Of a stretch of 64,000 nt of DNA, positions 61,511 to 64,000 are shown one piece after another. Each line of letters opens with the position of its first letter. Position 1 is the stretch's first letter. The stretch is taken from the NCBI RefSeq assembly GCF_001514065.1, contig NZ_KQ948436.1, positions 11,261-75,260 on the forward strand, written 5' to 3'. Both the position numbers and the translations under genes were made by a program. This DNA is from Streptomyces antibioticus. GTDB lineage: Bacteria > Actinomycetota > Actinomycetes > Streptomycetales > Streptomycetaceae. Below the pieces are notes generated by a model, which had not been told where the DNA came from, ran no database searches, and saw only the letters and a program-made list of their open reading frames with translations.

Positions 61511-62290
61511 TCACACGCGGCGCAGCACTGCCACCACCTTGCCGAGGATGGTCGCGTCGTCGCCGGGGATCGGCTCGTACGCCGCGTTGTGCGGGAGGAG
61601 CCAGACGTGGCCGTCCTCGCGCTTGAAGCGCTTGACGGTGGCTTCGCCGTCGAGCATGGCGGCCACGATGTCGCCGTTCTCGGCGACCGGCTGGCGGCGG
61701 ACCGTGACCCAGTCGCCGTCGCAGATCGCAGCCTCGATCATCGAGTCGCCGACGACCTTGAGGACGAACAGCTCACCGTCACCGACGAGCTGGCGCGGGA
61801 GCGGGAAGACGTCCTCGACGGACTCCTCCGCGAGGATCGGGCCACCGGCGGCGATGCGGCCGACGAGCGGGACGTACGACGCGGCGGGCTTGCCGGCGGT
61901 GTCCGTGGGCTGCACGGAGGCGGCCTGGTCGGAGCCGCGCACCTCGTACGCGCGCGGGCGGTGCGGGTCGCGGCGCAGGAAGCCCTTGCGCTCCAGTGCC
62001 ATGAGCTGGTGTGCGACCGAGGATGTGCTGGAGAGGCCGACCGCCTGTCCGATCTCCCGCATGGACGGCGGGTAGCCGCGCCGCTGCACGGAGTCCCTGA
62101 TGACCTCGATCACCCGGCGCTGTCGGTCGGTGAGTCCCGAGCTGTCGGCGCGGATGCCTGGAGGTCGGCCCGGCAGGGAGCGCTTGTGTCCCTCGGGATT
62201 CACGGCTTCGTTCATCGCATGCACCGGCTCGAGTCGGCCCTGGGAGCGGTCCTGGGCAGTGATGGTGGCACTGTCTGCGGTGGTGGTCAC
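61511..62290 (-). CDS. lexA: SOS repressor LexA
   Basis: A 259-residue repressor-protease. The N-terminal winged helix ([28 protein letters not shown]) recognises SOS boxes, the Ala-Gly cleavage site is in GRIAAGGPI, the catalytic Ser in GDSMIEAAI and Lys in [12 protein letters not shown]. The N-terminus has ~45 extra residues compared with E. coli. GTG 62290 has GAGAGGGG upstream. Its promoter carries a LexA box, so it represses itself; RecA at 20.7 kb triggers its cleavage. Confidence 0.95.
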   Translation of the reverse strand: MTTTADSATITAQDRSQGRLEPVHAMNEAVNPEGHKRSLPGRPPGIRADSSGLTDRQRRVIEVIRDSVQRRGYPPSMREIGQAVGLSSTSSVAHQLMALERKGFLRRDPHRPRAYEVRGSDQAASVQPTDTAGKPAASYVPLVGRIAAGGPILAEESVEDVFPLPRQLVGDGELFVLKVVGDSMIEAAICDGDWVTVRRQPVAENGDIVAAMLDGEATVKRFKREDGHVWLLPHNAAYEPIPGDDATILGKVVAVLRRV

Positions 62291-62323
62291 GTCGGCCCCT
62301 CTCGATGGTCTCCCTGCTGGACA

Positions 62324-62363
62324 ACGGTAGTTGCTTTCGAAAGGTTGCGCCAAACACACGTTC
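62324..62363 (-). promoter_or_regulatory. lexA promoter with SOS box
   Basis: Minus strand TTGGCG (62353-62348), 18-bp spacer, TACCGT (62329-62324). A LexA-type box reading GAACGTGTGTTT on the minus strand (62363-62352) overlaps the -35, one base from the GAAC-N4-GTTC consensus. Confidence 0.75.
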
Positions 62364-62690
62364 GAGTGAAAAAGTCTGCTTCACCTGACGTGATCATGTG
62401 TCTGGGTGTATGGCCAACGCGGCGCCTGGCGGACAAAAGGGCCCTTTGTTGTACTCTTCACCGCCGGGTGGCGACCTCGTGGGTTGTCGACCCAGTCTGC
62501 CATCCGGCGTCCCGGCAACCGGGATGCGGCCCTCATCTGCGCGGGAGTCCCACGTCCTCTCCGTGTGGCGCCCACGGTATCTCCGCATGTGCCGCAGCGG
62601 TACGCCTGTGCACGGCCATGTCCCGCGTGGCGCCTCGGTCATGCGGCACATGCCAATACGAGAGCAACACGCGCGTACGGCGTGTTTGCG
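62364..62690. other. Structured intergenic region between lexA and nrdR
   Basis: About 330 bp with lower coding character than its neighbours and several hairpins: a palindrome AAAGGGCCCTTT (62436-62447), TGGGT/ACCCA (62480-62494), TCCCGG/CCGGGA with a 3-nt loop (62510-62524), and a perfect 12-bp pair GCATGTGCCGCA (62585-62596) with 62642-62653. A TACTCT -10-like hexamer lies at 62452-62457. It could encode a small RNA; I see no credible protein gene. Confidence 0.45.
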
Positions 62691-62698
62691 GTGACGAT

Positions 62699-62743
62699 CC
62701 CTACATCTAGTGCTTGGATTGCTACAGCAGCCCAGAAGTTGTG
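62699..62743 (+). promoter_or_regulatory. Pair of NrdR boxes before nrdR-nrdJ
   Basis: CCCTACATCTAGTG (62699-62712) matches the NrdR box CACWATATATWGTG at 11 of 14 positions; GCCCAGAAGTTGTG (62730-62743) matches at 8. They are 31 bp apart, the usual three-turn spacing of paired NrdR boxes. A likely -10, TATGCT, follows at 62777-62782. Confidence 0.65.
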
Positions 62744-62853
62744 GTCCCCCGGGTCTTCACGGCCTCTGAGATCGCCTATGCTTGGGGCTGCTTCGAGGGG
62801 CCCATGGGCCCCGGCGAGGCTATTGAGTCTGCTGTGAGGAGGGTTGGGAGTTC

Positions 62854-63399
62854 ATGCACTGCCCCTTCTGCAGGCACCCCGACAGCCGCGTCGTCGACAG
62901 TCGTACGACCGACGACGGCACGTCGATCCGCAGGCGCCGCCAGTGTCCGGACTGCTCCCGTCGTTTCACGACCGTGGAGACGTGTTCGCTCATGGTGGTC
63001 AAGCGGTCCGGAGTCACCGAGCCTTTCAGCCGTACCAAGGTCATCAACGGCGTGCGCAAGGCATGCCAGGGACGACCTGTCACCGAGGACGCCCTCGCCC
63101 AGCTCGGCCAACGGGTCGAGGAGGCGGTGCGGGCCACCGGGAGCGCCGAGCTGACCACCCACGACGTGGGGCTGGCCATACTCGGCCCGTTGCAGGAGCT
63201 CGATCTGGTCGCCTATCTGCGATTCGCCTCCGTCTACCGGGCGTTCGACTCGCTCGAGGACTTCGAGGCCGCGATCGTGGAACTGAGGGAGGCGACGGGG
63301 CGTCCCGACGTGGACGCGGACGTGGGGAGCCAGGAAGAAGACGACCGCGGGGCGGGAGAGGCCGTATCGGTCCCCGAGCCCGCGGGTGCCGCCGACTGA
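62854..63399 (+). CDS. nrdR: Transcriptional repressor NrdR
   Basis: A zinc-ribbon and ATP-cone repressor of ribonucleotide reductase genes, 181 residues. The ribbon is CPFC...CPDC, followed by RRFTTVE, and the ATP-cone covers [20 protein letters not shown] onwards. The C-terminal ~30 residues are acidic. GGAGGG precedes the ATG. It is probably co-transcribed with nrdJ, which begins 164 nt downstream. Confidence 0.96.
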   Translation: MHCPFCRHPDSRVVDSRTTDDGTSIRRRRQCPDCSRRFTTVETCSLMVVKRSGVTEPFSRTKVINGVRKACQGRPVTEDALAQLGQRVEEAVRATGSAELTTHDVGLAILGPLQELDLVAYLRFASVYRAFDSLEDFEAAIVELREATGRPDVDADVGSQEEDDRGAGEAVSVPEPAGAAD

Positions 63400-63562
63400 T
63401 CAGTGGGGCGGCCCGGTCGTCGGAGCCCGGGTCGGCCGGACGGCGGCGACGAAGACCTGTTGCGGGCGGTAGCGAGTGGGTGCCCGCAATACAAGACAGA
63501 ACACCGTGCCACGGGAACAACGGGGCACTTCAGGGCGTTTTCGCCCGTACCAGGGAGGCGGC

Positions 63563-64000
63563 ATGACAGAGACGGCGAGCGGTCCGGCACGAGGTTCCCG
63601 AGCCAAGGGCACCAAGGCCACCAAGGGACTGCGTATCGAGCGCATCCACACCACCCCCGGCGTGCACCCGTACGACGAGGTCCAGTGGGAGCGTCGTGAC
63701 GTCGTCATGACCAACTGGCGCGACGGCTCGGTCAATTTCGAGCAGCGTGGCGTCGAGTTCCCCGACTTCTGGTCGGTGAACGCGGTCAACATCGTCACCA
63801 GCAAGTACTTCCGCGGTGCCGTCGGCACCCCGCAGCGCGAGACCGGCCTCAAGCAGCTGATCGACCGCATCGTGAAGACGTACCGGAAGGCCGGCGAGGA
63901 CTACAAGTACTTCGCCTCGCCCGCCGACGCCGAGATCTTCGAGCACGAGCTGGCGTACGCCCTCCTGCACCAGATCTTCAGCTTCAACAGCCCGGTCTGG
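63563..64000 (+). CDS. nrdJ: Vitamin B12-dependent ribonucleotide reductase NrdJ (N-terminal part)
   Basis: The first 146 codons of a class II (adenosylcobalamin) ribonucleoside-diphosphate reductase; the gene runs past the window end. Recognisable start: DEVQWERRDVVMTNWRDG, FEQRGVEFPDFWSVNAVNIV and HQIFSFNSPVW, the usual NrdJ N-terminus. AGGGAGG precedes ATG 63563. A small hairpin GGGCG-TTTT-CGCCC (63533-63546) stands just before its ribosome binding site. NrdR boxes upstream of nrdR probably control both genes. Confidence 0.95.
   Translation, partial: MTETASGPARGSRAKGTKATKGLRIERIHTTPGVHPYDEVQWERRDVVMTNWRDGSVNFEQRGVEFPDFWSVNAVNIVTSKYFRGAVGTPQRETGLKQLIDRIVKTYRKAGEDYKYFASPADAEIFEHELAYALLHQIFSFNSPVW

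Noticed and set aside
62468-62710. An 80-codon Cys-rich frame (GTG 62468) downstream of a TACTCT element
   Set aside because: Third-position GC is far below that of real genes here, there is no ribosome binding site, and the sequence is dominated by hairpins; more likely non-coding.
62364-62853. Cobalamin riboswitch before nrdR-nrdJ
   Set aside because: nrdJ is itself B12-dependent and I find no B12-box or conserved riboswitch core; the NrdR boxes explain control better.

Overview
The window is very GC-rich, has strong codon bias, uses many GTG starts and carries a gene order typical of Streptomyces. Runs such as ftsK-rodZ-rimO-pgsA-cinA-clgR, recA-recX, miaB-miaA-dapF-hflX and lexA-nrdR-nrdJ match, from memory, the conserved core chromosome arm of S. 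coelicolor around SCO5750-SCO5805. I see no tRNA, rRNA, insertion sequence, prophage or CRISPR array. Almost all of it looks like vertically inherited core chromosome. A few stretches look accessory: a small NIS-siderophore-like gene set, two tandem secreted proteases, and several short tandem repeats between genes.

Layout. 1-7.2 kb: DNA translocase FtsK, RodZ-like protein, RimO, phosphatidylglycerophosphate synthase, CinA-type amidase and the Clp regulator ClgR. 7.3-15 kb: a Dps-like ferritin, a small membrane protein, an SDR oxidoreductase, and a repair pair of endonuclease VIII (Nei2) and the giant helicase Lhr. 15-20 kb: an AraC regulator with an AzlCD amino-acid exporter, a toroid-fold protein, DUF3046, an AI-2E-type permease and a methyltransferase. 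20.4-22.8 kb: recA-recX behind an SOS-controlled promoter. 22.8-26 kb: cysteine dioxygenase-rhodanese operon with a newly noticed leaderless cysteine-containing upstream peptide, then an FAD monooxygenase. 26-33 kb: glutamate ABC importer gluABCD, divergent two-component system gluR-gluK, an orphan TAXI binding protein and a MazG-like pyrophosphohydrolase.

33-45 kb: a KhtTU-like K+/H+ antiporter divergent from a NarL-type two-component system, a lipoprotein, a membrane-anchored PI-PLC-like protein, then the tRNA-modification and lysine/peptidoglycan run miaB, a LigB-like enzyme, miaA and dapF. 45-54 kb: the RelA/SpoT homologue RshA, a secreted M1 aminopeptidase, HflX and two paralogous trypsin-like lipoproteins. 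54-59 kb: aminotransferase, NIS synthetase and acyltransferase. 59-64 kb: DinG-type helicase, LexA, NrdR and the start of the B12-dependent ribonucleotide reductase NrdJ.

How it fits together. DNA integrity is the dominant theme: FtsK, Nei2, Lhr, RecA, RecX, DinG, LexA, NrdR and NrdJ, with LexA-type boxes in front of recA and lexA and NrdR boxes in front of nrdR-nrdJ. Transcription often appears to start at or within a base or two of the start codon: at least eight genes have a TANNNT-like -10 element ending 6-7 nt before the initiation codon. The observations I rate highest are the cysteine leader peptide of the cysteine dioxygenase operon, two tandem repeats that begin exactly at gene stop codons, the decarboxylase-less NIS cluster with repeat-expanded enzymes, and the orphan TAXI protein beside GluR-GluK.
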